Assembly (NCBI RefSeq): GCF_048128805.1
Contig: NC_136006.1
Coordinates: 1,753,783-1,817,782 of the forward strand
From: Centroberyx gerrardi
Lineage: Eukaryota; Chordata; Actinopteri; Beryciformes; Berycidae
Direction: 5' to 3'
Length of the DNA stretch: 64,000 nucleotides
The position numbers and the translations under genes are program-made. A model generated the notes under the pieces. It saw only the letters and a program-made list of their open reading frames with translations. It was not told where the DNA came from and did no database searches. The first letter of the stretch is position 1. The number at the start of each line of letters is the position of its first letter. Shown here one piece after another: positions 1 through 10,250 of the stretch.

Positions 1-139
1 AGTCTGGCTGCTGTTTTGTAATTCCTGTCTAAACCCTGTGATCTATGCCTTTTTCTATCCATGGTTTAGAAAAGCTATTAAACTCACTGTTACACTTCAC
101 ATACTGCAGCCTGACTCCTGTGAGGCCAACATACTGTAG
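1..139 (+). CDS. TAAR, 3' end of exon 2 (cut by window edge)
   Basis: This is the last 45 codons plus stop of a TAAR-family odorant receptor; the rest lies before the window. Visible are the end of TM7, with the TAAR signature [16 protein letters not shown], and the short tail ending CEANIL. Positions 1 to about 2035 match 6637 to about 8660 almost base for base, so this gene and the next plus gene are recent duplicates together with their 3' flank. Position 7.43 is Phe, as in the gene at 5564-6775. By analogy the full protein would be 331 residues. Whether the missing part is intact cannot be seen. Confidence 0.93.
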   Translation, partial: VWLLFCNSCLNPVIYAFFYPWFRKAIKLTVTLHILQPDSCEANIL

Positions 140-689
140 AGATGCTGTGGAGTGACTGACATGAAACCTTTTCTATGAAGAGGGAAATGTTATGAGTCAA
201 TGAAATCAAACGACTAAACACAAGCTTGGACAGACACAAGAAAATATATTTTGGTAAAACACAGTTAATTTGTAAACATATTACCATTAATTATTTATTC
301 TGTGTAAATCAGATGAGCTGAAATATGTTTTGTAAAGTACAACAGCATGATTACAAGTAAAATGAAAACATTTTTTGGTCCTCATGTTCATGTTTTGTCC
401 ATGCTGAATGGAACTTGCCTGCCTTGTTTCCATTACAAGCCATACAGGACTAGTCAGGATTTACTCATTATTTATGTCATTGATAAAATCAGATATGAAT
501 AAACATGAAATAAAGCTGCAGAAATCTGTTTCTATCAGACAGTCTGTTTCTTCCTCTGCTGTTCATAGCGAATTTTACATGTAGAATATCAATTGCAATC
601 CTTCCATTGTTTATGATTTGCCATTGACATTTTAGGCTTTTTGCTGGTGTTCTTATTGCATTCCAGCCAAGTTGTATTTTTATCTTTTT
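140..689 (+). other. 3' UTR and 3' flank of the first TAAR
   Basis: No gene is seen here. The block is conserved after every plus-strand TAAR in the window (after 6775, 19494, 30344, 43102 and 53950) and, up to a breakpoint, after the minus-strand genes. It contains the probable cleavage signal listed separately. Confidence 0.7.
498..514 (+). promoter_or_regulatory. Probable polyadenylation signals (two AATAAA, 498-503 and 509-514)
   Basis: Two AATAAA hexamers 5 bp apart lie about 360 bp after the stop. The pair is conserved at the same distance after the plus genes at 6775, 19494, 43102 and 53950. After 30344 only the first is intact. Confidence 0.6.
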
Positions 690-1345
690 TATTTAGCCTT
701 TATTTTACCAGGAAGTCCCATTGAGATTCAAAATCTCTTTTCCAAGGGAGATCTGGCCAAGAAATGGCAGCAGGGGTTACACAATAAAACATACAAAACA
801 GTACAAAAAAAGAAAAATACTAAAATATGTACAATAAAAAAGGTCACAATTTAGATCAGAAACAGGAGCGCACATCTTGCATAAGACTGTGGATAATTTG
901 TTTGAACTGATTTAGGGGAATAAAATGGTCGAGCTGGAGCTTTGACTGGAGATTGTTCCAGGACCAGGGTGCAAAATAATCAAATGGCTTTTCACCAAAA
1001 ACAGTACAACAGGGATTCTGTAATGTAGGCCGGTCCTAAGCCATTAAGAGCTTTGTATACAAGTCGAAGGACTTTAAAATCGATTCTAAAGGATAACCAG
1101 TGCAATGTAGCTAAAACCGGAGTGACATGCTCTCGCTTCCTTGTTTTTGTTAAAAGTCCAGCTGCAGAGTTCTAGATAAGTTGAAGCCTCTCAACATAAT
1201 TTTTAGGGAGGCCAGTAAAAAGGGCATTGCAGTAGGTAGATTTGTTTCTAATTACTGTGACACAGGAAACTGTCTTGTCTTAAGTTCTAGTCTGTACTCC
1301 AAAACAGTACGAATTGTAGCTCGAGGAATCAGACAACTCAAGGAA
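690..1345 (-). mobile_element. L2-type LINE fragment, end of reverse-transcriptase ORF plus 3' UTR
   Basis: Read on the minus strand, the broken frames give the typical C-terminal block of fish L2/CR1-type reverse transcriptases (TKTRKREHVTPVLATLHWL, then RIDFKVLRLVYKALNGLGPAY). Towards the lower coordinates this passes into an A/T-rich 3' UTR. Stops and frame changes show it is inactive. A copy sits about 550 bp after every plus-strand TAAR stop, so the insertion was copied along with the genes. Confidence 0.75.
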
Positions 1346-2035
1346 TGAGCTCCATTAAAATGAACAAACAGTTGGTTTTTAGCTTTGTTAACGAGCTAAC
1401 TATCCCGCAGGCTAATTTAGCAAAGCAGCTGATCATGTTAACATGCAACTACTAGATATTAATAAGACTAGCTTCAACTAGATATGTTAGCTAGTGCAGA
1501 TAAAATTTGTTAACAAGAAGACAGTGATAGCTAACCAGATACTATGGTTACTATGGATATTATATAGGGGTGTAACGATATATCGTGTGACGAAATTTCG
1601 CGATCCAAAAACGTGACGATAGGCATTGTGGAGGTGAAAAATGGTTTGCGATATCAAGTAAAGCTTATCAATTAGCTGCGCCACCAAAATGTAGACTACT
1701 CTTTGTTTTCATTTACATACTTTAAACGCCAGAGGGCGGAATCAGTAATCCTAGATCCTAGTTTGCCTGACTGGCGTTATGACATCATTGACACCGACGT
1801 TCACTCGAGACCCGGATGAGCCAGGTGTGTAGCGTGCAACAGGAAAATGGAAAGTGGTGAAATCAAAATACACTCGTTACGTTACATAACATTATTATCC
1901 TTATTTTGAAAGAGACGGAGGTAAGTGTTGTGAGACATTCTCAAATTTTCTATCCAGTCTGTTTCCTCAACATTGAGGTTGTTCCACCAGTTCTGTGGTC
2001 TCGGCCCGGTCCAAATGTCGCGGTTAAAACACCAG
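1346..2035. repeat. Unclassified repeat block, possibly hAT-derived
   Basis: No coding gene is seen. From about 1565 the block starts with GGGGTGTAACGATATATCG, which resembles the ends of fish hAT-type elements, but no matching far end or target duplication was found. It recurs at 7986-8660, 31481-32010, 44311-44995 and 55202-55880. Confidence 0.35.
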
Positions 2036-2493
2036 GGGACATGAGTACACCCTGGTGTTGGTTGACTATGCAACCCATATCCGGAAGCCATCCCTCTTCA
2101 CAAGGCCACCTCCAAAGCTATGAATGCTGAGAGCTGTTAACCCTCTTCTCCCAAATAGGGTTCCCTATGGACCTCCTGGCACACAGGGCACCCCCTTCAT
2201 CCTCTGGTTCATGACTGACCTCTGCAGGCTCCTCCAGGTAAAGCAACTGCACAGCTTAGTGTACCATCCGCAGACAGATGGCCTCATGGAGCGCTTCAAC
2301 CAGACACTGAAGCAGATGCTCATGTTCCCCTACATGCTCTTTGCCATCAGGGAAGTGAACCAAGCTTACCAAGCTACCAACCTATATTTACACCATTAAT
2401 TAGCGCAAATCTTCACTACAGGTGTTGCTTTTGAAAAACGGCCACACGTGCACCCAGCCCTTGAGCGTTCATGTGATTCTCCTCCACTTCTGT
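2036..2493 (+). mobile_element. Ty3/Gypsy integrase fossil
   Basis: A short remnant of the integrase core of a Ty3/Gypsy-type retroelement. A conserved HPQTDG...ERFNQTLK stretch and the following region are recognisable. It is broken with several breaks and has no LTR of its own nearby. Related remnants lie in every intergenic spacer of this class (16010, 22540, 39730, 44996 and 63600), so the insertion predates the duplication of the locus. Confidence 0.75.
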
Positions 2494-2888
2494 GATTACA
2501 CTGCTATGCATAGAGCTACGTCACACAAACTGAAATGGCTCTGCTGAAAGTGCTTCACTCGGACCTAACGTTACCGTTTAGTCTGTATTGTACCTAGCTT
2601 TTCTCCCTAGCACCAATATTTAATCAAGACTAAAAGTCTAACAGTCCCGCGACGTTGAATTTTGTGGATGCGTATCTGCCAGGAATCAAACTCGGGTCTC
2701 CCGTTTGCGAGTCTGTAGTCTAACTCCCTGCGGCCCACGTGACACATAACAACGTGAACAGAGCGACCGACTGACCAACCGTCCGACCGACAAGACCATC
2801 CATAGAGCTCCTGCTGTCACGGGGCTAAAAGTGGTCAGAGTGAGTGCTCTTCCTGGATAGTTCAACAGAGAGAAGCCTCTGTGACCGG
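2494..2888. other. Distal 5' flank of the TAAR at 5564, with tRNA-like stretch
   Basis: No gene is seen. The flank is shared upstream of the other plus-strand TAARs. Positions about 2669-2745 read on the minus strand resemble a degenerate tRNA-derived (SINE-like) sequence with a box-B-like GAGTTTGATTCC. The region is split from the proximal flank by the insertion at 2889-4746. Confidence 0.4.
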
Positions 2889-3554
2889 TGTTAGGCTTTG
2901 ATAGGGGCAGGTTTGGTTATTAGCAATCAATAATTAATAATCGTGATTATTAATATTCATAAAATTATTGACGGGAGTCAATATTAACGGGGCACCACCC
3001 TGGAATCAGGGACCAATAACCAAACCTTCAATACAGTCTCAAAATGGCTGTTCACCCCAAATGACAGTGTTTAAGTACCACTGTACATTTATGAGTGAAC
3101 AGTGAAGGGTGAATTCGTACACAGGCCCTCACAACCAGCAGTTATTACAACACATATGCACAGGGAATCACAGACAACTTCTCTTTAAAAGTATAACAGA
3201 GTTTATTTAACTTTAGCAATATCAATCAATAATCAATAACTGCAGTTAATCAACAACTATTATACAACTATAACTATAGGTCTAACTAGCAAGCATAAAG
3301 GCACAAACAACATATGGCACGTATGGATGCGTGCATATGTGTGTGTGTGTGTGTGTTAATACATCCATGAGAGAGAGAGAGAGAAGGCAAGATGGCGGAC
3401 ATGACCACGTGAGTGGCATGTCTCGCGAGAGTTCAAAATGGCGGCTGTGACCGTGCAGTTTGAACAAAGGGGGCTCTGGAACCAAGGTGGAGTTGGAGTT
3501 AGGCAGCTAAACCAACACCATCTAATTCTTAGGTAGCAATGAATGTGTAATGAG

Positions 3555-3588
<34 letters not shown>

Positions 3589-4746
3589 TAGTAAGAGAGA
3601 GAGAGGGAGAATAAAGGAGAAGCACTCAGGGTAAACCTAGAGATTCTACTCGCCTTCTAGAGACACAACAATAGCCTTTTACCACACAGGAACTCAGGGT
3701 ATGACTTGGAAATAGTATACTGGGTTACTGGTCTTTGAACTGGTAAAAGGCAGTATATTGGCTCTATACGGTGGCTACTAACACGGATGCAAGCTCGGCG
3801 GCATGCAATTGAACACAAATCAGCTTTACATTAACACAATCAAATTAAGCAGTGAGCATAATGATTGAGGTATTATTCATACAGTATAATATGGACGCGG
3901 CGGTCCGATGCGCTTCCCAATACGCACAATTACAGCTTCTGATCAGTCAAGCTTATTTAACACACCTATTCTAGTCTCTGCCCAGAACCAAAGCCTCTTA
4001 CTTGGGGATCACTCTCGAGTGATTGGTGTGTGGTTGAGTCCGTCTTATCGATCCGATGGGGTTTTCCCAGGCGGGTCGGCGGGACCGTTATCTCTCCGTG
4101 CACGGAACAACGGCCACATGGCTTTCCTCGTAGGCAGCGAAAGATGTCAGCCAGGAGTCGACCTGATTGAAGAAACGTATCCTTACGTTGTCTTCTTGGA
4201 GGGAAGGAGTGTCCTTAGCTGTATTCTCTTCCAGTCCACTTCTGCAGGTCTGCTACACGGCAGTGCGTGTAAGGAGTTAGAATGCCGGATACACAAACAG
4301 CTAGTCTAATCCTTCTGGATCCAGCAGTGTTATAGCTAACACTAAACAGTCTGGTCTCGTCCCGTGAGTTGAAGACTGCGCCTCGGCTAAACAAAAGAAC
4401 AGTTCGAACGTTTCAGGTACCACCTTGTTAGCAACGAGGTCGCAAGAAGGGGCGATGAGGAAAGGTATCTCTGGAATTTATACTCTTGGTGACGTCATGG
4501 GGACATCCCGGGGCTCGCCCGAGTCTTGTCCAATGAGAGACCAGAGGCTGGGTTTCAGCCAGTTCGCACCTAGGTGTGAACTTCAGGGCCTGTTGGAATT
4601 TTGGCGCTGCTTTCTTTTGTTTAAGGTCCCAGCCCAGCGGGTGGGCTAGAGTTCAGGTTTCTGATTCCCTTGTTAGGCCGGTGTTTTAGGCTTTTAATCT
4701 TACATGTAGGCCTTTCCTTTGTTTGACCACATGGCCTAGCCCAACA
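2889..4746. mobile_element. LTR-like solo insertion of about 1.86 kb (fossil, family unknown)
   Basis: The insertion begins TGTTAGGCT and ends AGCCCAACA, an imperfect TG...CA inverted end typical of LTRs. It is flanked by the 4-bp duplication CCGG (2885-2888 and 4747-4750). Every other spacer has the uninterrupted site reading GTGACCGGGCATC. No gag, pol or env was recognised, so it is best called a solo LTR. It contains TG and GA microsatellites at about 3338-3383 and 3556-3606. It is found only here, so it is probably younger than the cluster duplications. Confidence 0.6.
3338..3606. repeat. TG and GA microsatellites
   Basis: Two TG runs (about 3338-3358 and 3556-3585) are each followed by GA-rich runs (about 3369-3383 and 3596-3606). 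They lie inside the LTR-like insertion, and the short open frames across them are low-complexity artefacts. Confidence 0.85.
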
Positions 4747-5563
4747 CCGGGCATCATTGCGGAACATAACTGTGACTTTTCACTCTCAGACAAAAATTTG
4801 GGGATTCTGGTTCTGTGTGAATTTGAGGATTTGCCAGCCACTGTTAACTAAAAAGTGAGTTTCCCATCCTTCATGAGACAGGCCAGTGCTGCATTCAGTT
4901 GACCATTCATTGGTACTAGTCCGTACCCGGGGATGCACAACTACATGCAGACTTGCCAAAAAGGCGCATAAACATCGTAAATTTGGGAAAATGGAAAAAT
5001 CAGCTCCGTCAGTCCCTGCCTATGCCAATCCTCAATGCCCATGTGCAGTTTGAGATTGATTGGCCAACCCGTTGAGGAGCAAAATGGATGCAGACAGACG
5101 GACAGAGTGTTCCTCATTAGGATTGTAGGATTGTTTTGGTTACTGGTATTGTTCTCCTCCTCCTTCCACCAGTCCCTGGCATATCAATGTAAAAGTTAAC
5201 AGACAAAACTACTTTACCACCATGAATTAAGCTACCAACACAGTCAACAGTGATGAAATCACTGTTACATGAGATTGGGAAGAGAGGAGGGAGGGAGAGG
5301 TGAGGAAGAAGAGAGAAAGGGAAGATGAGAGTGAAGATAGAGATGAAGAGGGTAATTGCAGAAAGCAATAGAGGGAAGGAGGGTCAAAGGACATAATTCT
5401 GTGCTATAGAGAGAAAAACAGATGCAGAGAAAGAGAGAGAGAGCAAGAGCAAGGGAACAGGGGTGGGGGAGTTGGGGGTGTGGATAAATCAGCTGTATGA
5501 TAGAGAGCTTTGGTCAGAAAGCTGCCAGACCTCAGCAGCTTCTCCTCTCCTCCTCTCTCTCTG
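4747..5563 (+). promoter_or_regulatory. Proximal 5' flank and candidate promoter of the TAAR at 5564
   Basis: Non-coding sequence shared, with small insertions, upstream of all plus-strand TAARs here. About 220 bp at 4914-5137 are private to this copy. From about 5277 to 5460 the plus strand is strongly purine-rich. An ATAAAT box at 5484-5489, followed by CAGCTG, lies 80 bp before the first ATG. The same arrangement precedes the minus-strand genes, so it is a plausible core promoter. No transcript evidence is available. Confidence 0.45.
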
Positions 5564-6775
5564 ATGATGGAGACCCTGGAAGGAGGTGAACTCTGCTTTC
5601 CACAGCTCCTCAACACTTCCTGCAGGAAGCCGATGCGTCCTCACTCTGAGGCCATGCTCCTCTACATTCTGCTGTCCTCCATCTCTCTGCTCACCGTGGC
5701 TCTCAACCTGCTGGTCATCATCTCCATCTCCCACTACAGGCAGTCATATACAGATTTAGGCTTTTGCATACATTAAGGAATTTTGATAATGTTTTTACTA
5801 TACTATATATAGTATAGTATACTATGTAATACTATTATTACTATTACAACTAATGGCAACATTACGTGTGAGACTGCCATAACAACTATTAATGAAATTC
5901 TCCCACTATTACTGCTACTGATAATATGTTCAATGATGATATTCTCCCACTCCAGGCAGCTCCACACCCCCACCAACCTCCTCCTCCTCTCCCTGGCTGT
6001 CTCAGACCTCCTTGTGGGCCTCCTGCTGATGCCGGTTGAAATCCTCCGTATAGAGTCCTGCTGGTTTCTGGGGGACTTCATGTGTGCTCTCATTTGCTAT
6101 GCTTCCTTTATTCTTACCTCTGCCTCAGTAGGAAACATGGTGCTGATATCAGTCGACCGCTATGTGGCTATTTGTGACCCTCTGTGTTACCCCACCAAAG
6201 TCACTCAGAGAAGAGTTAAATTCTCTGTTACTCTGTGTTGGGTCTGTTCTGCTTTCTACAACTGTTTGATGTTAAAGGATTTCCTGAAACAACCAAACAG
6301 GTATAATTCCTGCGTTGGAGAGTGTGTGGTTGTGCTGAATTACATCACAGGAGCTGTTGACCTTGTTGTGACCTTTATTGGTGCCATTACTGTCATCATA
6401 GTTCTGTATATGAGAGTATTTGTGGTGGCTGTGTCTCAGGCTCGTGCCATGCGATCCCACACTGTGGCTGTCACACTCCAGCGTTCAGTAACTGTAACTG
6501 CTAAGAAATCTGAGATGAAAGCAGCCAGGACTCTTGGTATTGTGATAGTTGTTTTTCTAACGTGTTTCTGTCCATATTACTGTCTCTCTCTTGCAGGCCA
6601 GGATACCTCAATCGGTGCTTCATATTTAACCTTTGGAGTCTGGCTGCTGTTTTGTAATTCCTGTCTAAACCCTGTGATCTATGCCTTTTTCTATCCATGG
6701 TTTAGAAAAGCTATTAAACTCACTGTTACACTTCACATACTGCAGCCTGACTCCTGTGAGGCCAACATACTGTAG
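5564..6775 (+). CDS. Trace amine-associated receptor, clade III type (331 aa)
   Basis: Join 5564-5739 and 5956-6775; the 216-bp intron starts GC and ends AG. This is a seven-helix receptor expected in the ciliary membrane of olfactory neurons, sensing amines through a Gs/Golf-type pathway (family knowledge). Seen in the sequence: N-glycosylation site N17; Cys20 and Cys178 suited to the TAAR-specific disulfide; N48 (1.50); D76 (2.50); C102 (3.25) with C182; DRY at 126-128; P265 (6.50); and the TAAR signature 293-308. The amine-binding Asp3.32 is Ser109, but Asp194 occupies 5.42, as in teleost clade III receptors. Pro5.50 is Ala202 and 7.43 is Phe291. The ATG at 5567 has a better Kozak context (A at -3, G at +4) than the one at 5564. 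The first exon-2 ATG (5933) lies in the intron and would drop TM1. The member number is not assignable. Confidence 0.95.
5740..5955 (+). other. Intron of the TAAR at 5564, GC-AG type
   Basis: The exon ends CACTACAG and the intron begins GCAGTC; it ends CTCCCACTCCAG before GCAGCTC. The 17 bases at 5727-5743 recur with one mismatch at 5943-5959, straddling both splice sites. A perfect 22-bp AT palindrome lies at 5797-5818. The split codon (AG|G) rebuilds the R-Q-L-H-T-P-T-N loop expected between TM1 and TM2, which supports the boundaries. Confidence 0.88.
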
Positions 6776-7325
6776 AGATGCTGTGGAGTGACTGACATGA
6801 AACCTTTTCTATGAAGAGGGAAATGTTATGAGTCAATGAAATCAAACGACTAAACACAAGCTTGGACAGACACAAGAAAATATATTTTGGTAAAACACAG
6901 TTAATTTGTAAACATATTACCATTAATTATTTATTCTGTGTAAATCAGATGAGCTGAAATATGTTTTGTAAAGTACAACAGCATGATTACAAGTAAAATG
7001 AAAACATTTTTTTGTCCTCATGTTCATGTTTTGTCCATGCTGAATGGAACTTGCCTGCCTTGTTTCCATTACAAGCCATACAGGGCTAGTCAGGATTTAC
7101 TCATTATTTATGTCATTGATAAAATCAGATATGAATAAACATGAAATAAAGCTGCTGCAATCAGTTTCTATCAGACAGTCTGTTTCTTCCTCTGCTGTTC
7201 ATAGCGAATTTTACATGTAGAATATCAATTGCAATCCTTCCATTGTTCATGATTTGCCATTGACATTTTAGGCTTTTTGCTGGTGTTCTTATTGCATTCC
7301 AGCCAAGTTGTATTTTTATCTTTTT
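6776..7325 (+). other. 3' UTR and flank of the TAAR at 5564
   Basis: No gene is seen. The flank is near-identical to 140-689. AATAAA hexamers at 7134-7139 and 7145-7150 are the likely cleavage signals, about 360 bp after the stop. Confidence 0.65.
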
Positions 7326-7983
7326 TATTTAGCCTTTATTTTACCAGGAAGTCCCATTGAGATTCAAAATCTCTTTTCCAAGGGAGATCTGGCCAAGAAA
7401 TGGCAGCAGGGGTTACACAATAAAACATACAAAACAGTACAAAAAAAGAAAAATACTAAAATATGTACAATAAAAAAGGTCACAATTTAGATCAGAAACA
7501 GGAGCGCACATCTTGCATAAGACTGTGGATAATTTGTTTGAACTGATTTAGGGGAATAAAATGGTCGAGCTGGAGCTTTGACTGGAGATTGTTCCAGGAC
7601 CAGGGTGCAAAATAATCAAATGGCTTTTCACCAAAAACAGTACAACAGGGATTCTGTAATGTAGGCCGGTCCTATGCCATTAAGAGCTTTGTATACAAGT
7701 CGAAGGACTTTAAAATCGATTCTAAAGGATAACCAGTGCAATGTAGCTAAAACCGGAGTGACATGCTCTCGCTTCCTTGTTTTTGTTAAAAGTACAGCTG
7801 CAGAGTTCTAGATAAGTTGAAGCCTCTCAACATAATTTTTAGGGAGGCCAGTAAAAAGGGCATTGCAGTAGGTAGATTTGTTTCTAATTACTGTGACACA
7901 GGAAACTGTCTTGTCTTAAGTTCTAGTCTGTACTCCAAAACAGTATGAATTGTAGCTCGAGGAATCAGACAACTCAAGGAATG
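7326..7983 (-). mobile_element. L2-type LINE fragment
   Basis: A near-identical duplicate of the fragment at 690-1345, at the same distance from its TAAR. It is inactive. Confidence 0.75.
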
Positions 7984-8660
7984 AGCTCCATTAAAATGAA
8001 CAAACAGTTGGTTTTTAGCTTTGTTAACGAGCTAACTATCCCGCAGGCTAATTTAGCAAAGCAGCTGATCATGTTAACATGCAACTACTAGATATTAATA
8101 AGACTAGCTTCAACTAGATATGTTAGCTAGTGCAGATAAAATTTGTTAACAAGAAGACAGTGATAGCTAACCAGATACTATGGTTACTATGGATATTATA
8201 TAGGGGTGTAACGATATATCGTGTGACGAAATTTCGCGATCCAAAAACGTGAAGATAGGCATTGTGGAGGTGAAAAATGGTTTGCGATATCAAGTAAAGC
8301 TTATCAATTAGCTGCGCCACCAAAATGTAGACTACTCTTTGTTTTCATTTACATACTTTAAACGCCAGAGGGCGGAATCAGTAATCCTAGATCCTAGTTT
8401 GCCTGACTGGCGTTATGACATCATTGACACCGACGTTCACTCGAGACCCGGATGAGCCAGGTGTGTAGCGTGCAACAGGAAAATGGAAAGTGGTGAAATC
8501 AAAATACACTCGTTACGTTACATAACATTATTATCCTTATTTTGAAAGAGACGGAGGTAAGTGTTGTGAGACATTCTCAAATTTTCTATCCAGTCTGTTT
8601 CCTCAACATTAAGGTTGTTCCACCAGTTCTGCGGTCTCGGCCCGGCCCAAATGTCGCGGT
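7984..8660. repeat. Unclassified repeat block, duplicate of 1346-2035
   Basis: Matches 1346-2035 up to the point where that copy passes into the integrase fossil. Here the sequence continues into a different spacer. No gene is seen. Confidence 0.4.
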
Positions 8661-10073
8661 TAAAAGTATCAAGTCCATGCGGTGGAAAAAGAGAATATGA
8701 CGCCGCTGTCAGTGGCGGTTTATTAAGATCTTATGGATAAATTGACGCCTCTGGTTACTGGTGTTACTGGTGTGTAAACTGATAACACAGGCAATGGTAG
8801 CCGCCATATTGGTCTGAAGTAAACGTTACTATGGTTACAGACATTATTTACAACCATCGCGAGGTTGGAGGAGGAGCGGAGTTGATGCTCCATTCCATTC
8901 CATTCCAAAAACGACTTCCAACACGAAAAAGTGCAACAGAACGGTCGTTCAAGTCGGAGTTCCCAGTTGGAAACTCTGCCAAAATTATTTCCGCCCAAGT
9001 TGTCCGACATAAACACAGCTGACGTCACAGCATCAATCTGTAGGCTGATTTTACTTGATATGTAGTATTTGTGTTATGAAGACCTGTTGTAACAACTTGT
9101 AGTTTCCCTTTGTAACGTAATTCAGTGACTTGTGCTTCGTTAGTAGATAGAAGTCTTTGCTGTATGAACTTGCCTGCTAACGTAACTAGAGCTGTCGGAT
9201 AGCTACCATTAACGTTAATGGGTAAAGGCTGTTGCGTCCATGTTTTCCCAAGAAGACGCACTGGAACGCATTTAGATCAAAACGTCTTCGGAGGTCGGTA
9301 GTTCCGAGTTGGAACTACCGACCTCCGAAGACGTTTTGTTTTGTTTTGCCCCCGCAATGATTGGGTCCATTTGTAATTTTCACCGCTGTAAACCGAAACA
9401 GGCCCGGAGAGGTGGAGTCAGGACTTGATATAAAAATGGGCTGCGCCGCCTACATCAAGCCCGAGCGCCCCGGGATTAATAACAAGCACATCCATTCCAA
9501 TCCTCCCGGAAAAAAAGGGTAACATAATTGACGTTGCTTACGTGAGCATGTGCAGAAAGAGGCGAGATAAGGAAAGTGATTGGAATGAGTGTTTACATGA
9601 CGAAATTGTATCCATCGACTGGATTATGAAAGGGTTAAACACCCCTCTCAAATGGAATGAAATTTCATTCGGATTGGCCAGTTTATTCTGATTGAGGCGT
9701 TTATATGAGGCATTTTTATTCTGATTGGGCTTCTATTCTGATTAAAAGGCTCCATGTAAATGCAGAACTAGTGAGGGACCGCGAACAGAATGATGAAGCT
9801 CTATCTTGAAAAGCTATCAATTCATAAGCTGTCTTGTCTGAATCAGAAACGGTCTGGTAATATAAGGCTCGAGAGAAAACCAGCGCAGGTATGGGAGAAT
9901 CCTTTCAACATGCTTTCAGCTCCATCCTGTCTTGCATTGTTTTCTAGGTCCTGCTAGACACTGTCTTTTAAGCCTGGGTTGCGCCCGCTGCACTAAAAGT
10001 CACCCAATCATGTTTCAAAAACAAAACGTAACTTCTCAATATCTAGAAAAATGCAAATATTGAATAAAAAAAA
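8661..10073. repeat. Repeat-rich spacer of unit 1 with hairpin
   Basis: No gene is recognised. The block includes the hairpin at 9279-9337. It also has a stretch at about 9500-9770 with repeated ATTCTGATT and GTTTACATG motifs, which looks like a non-autonomous transposon but has no defined ends. It is duplicated at about 32010-33430 and 55880-57296. Confidence 0.4.
9279..9337. repeat. Perfect inverted repeat, 27-bp arms, 5-base loop
   Basis: Arms are 9279-9305 and 9311-9337; the loop is GAGTT. The copies at 32636-32674 and 56503-56541 have 17-bp arms and the loop AACTC, the exact reverse complement of this loop. Confidence 0.95.
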
Positions 10074-10245
10074 AGTCAAGTCCTTTCGAGTCATCTGTCT
10101 CAAGTCTAAATCAAGTCTCAAGTCATGAATACCAAGTCAAAGTCAAGTCGAGTCTTTTATCAATGTTAGTCAAGCAAGTCTCAAGTCCTCAAATTTGCGA
10201 CTCGAGTCTGACTCGAGTCAAGTCATGTGACTCGAGTCTCCCACC
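10074..10245. repeat. AAGTC/GAGTC-rich dispersed repeat
   Basis: Dense, irregular repetition of CAAGTC, GAGTC and CTCGAGTC units ending near CCCACCTCTGC. It is similar to a repeat common in fish genomes. Copies lie at 33431-33600 and 57297-57466. It is non-coding. Confidence 0.6.
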
Positions 10246-10250
10246 TCTGC

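Noticed and set aside
3908-4309. 133-codon frame in the first spacer
   Set aside because: Lies inside the private LTR-like insertion and resembles no protein family known to me.
5933-5955. ATG at 5933 as the start of a 280-residue single-exon receptor
   Set aside because: The product would lack TM1 and the N-terminus. A good acceptor (CTCCAG) follows at 5955 and an exon 1 in matching phase lies 216 bp upstream in every copy.
9279-9337. Rho-independent-type terminator
   Set aside because: This is a vertebrate spacer with no adjacent transcription unit; the hairpin is a repeat feature.
10074-10245. CRISPR-like array from repeated AAGTC units
   Set aside because: The units are short, irregular and without spacers of uniform length; the setting is eukaryotic.
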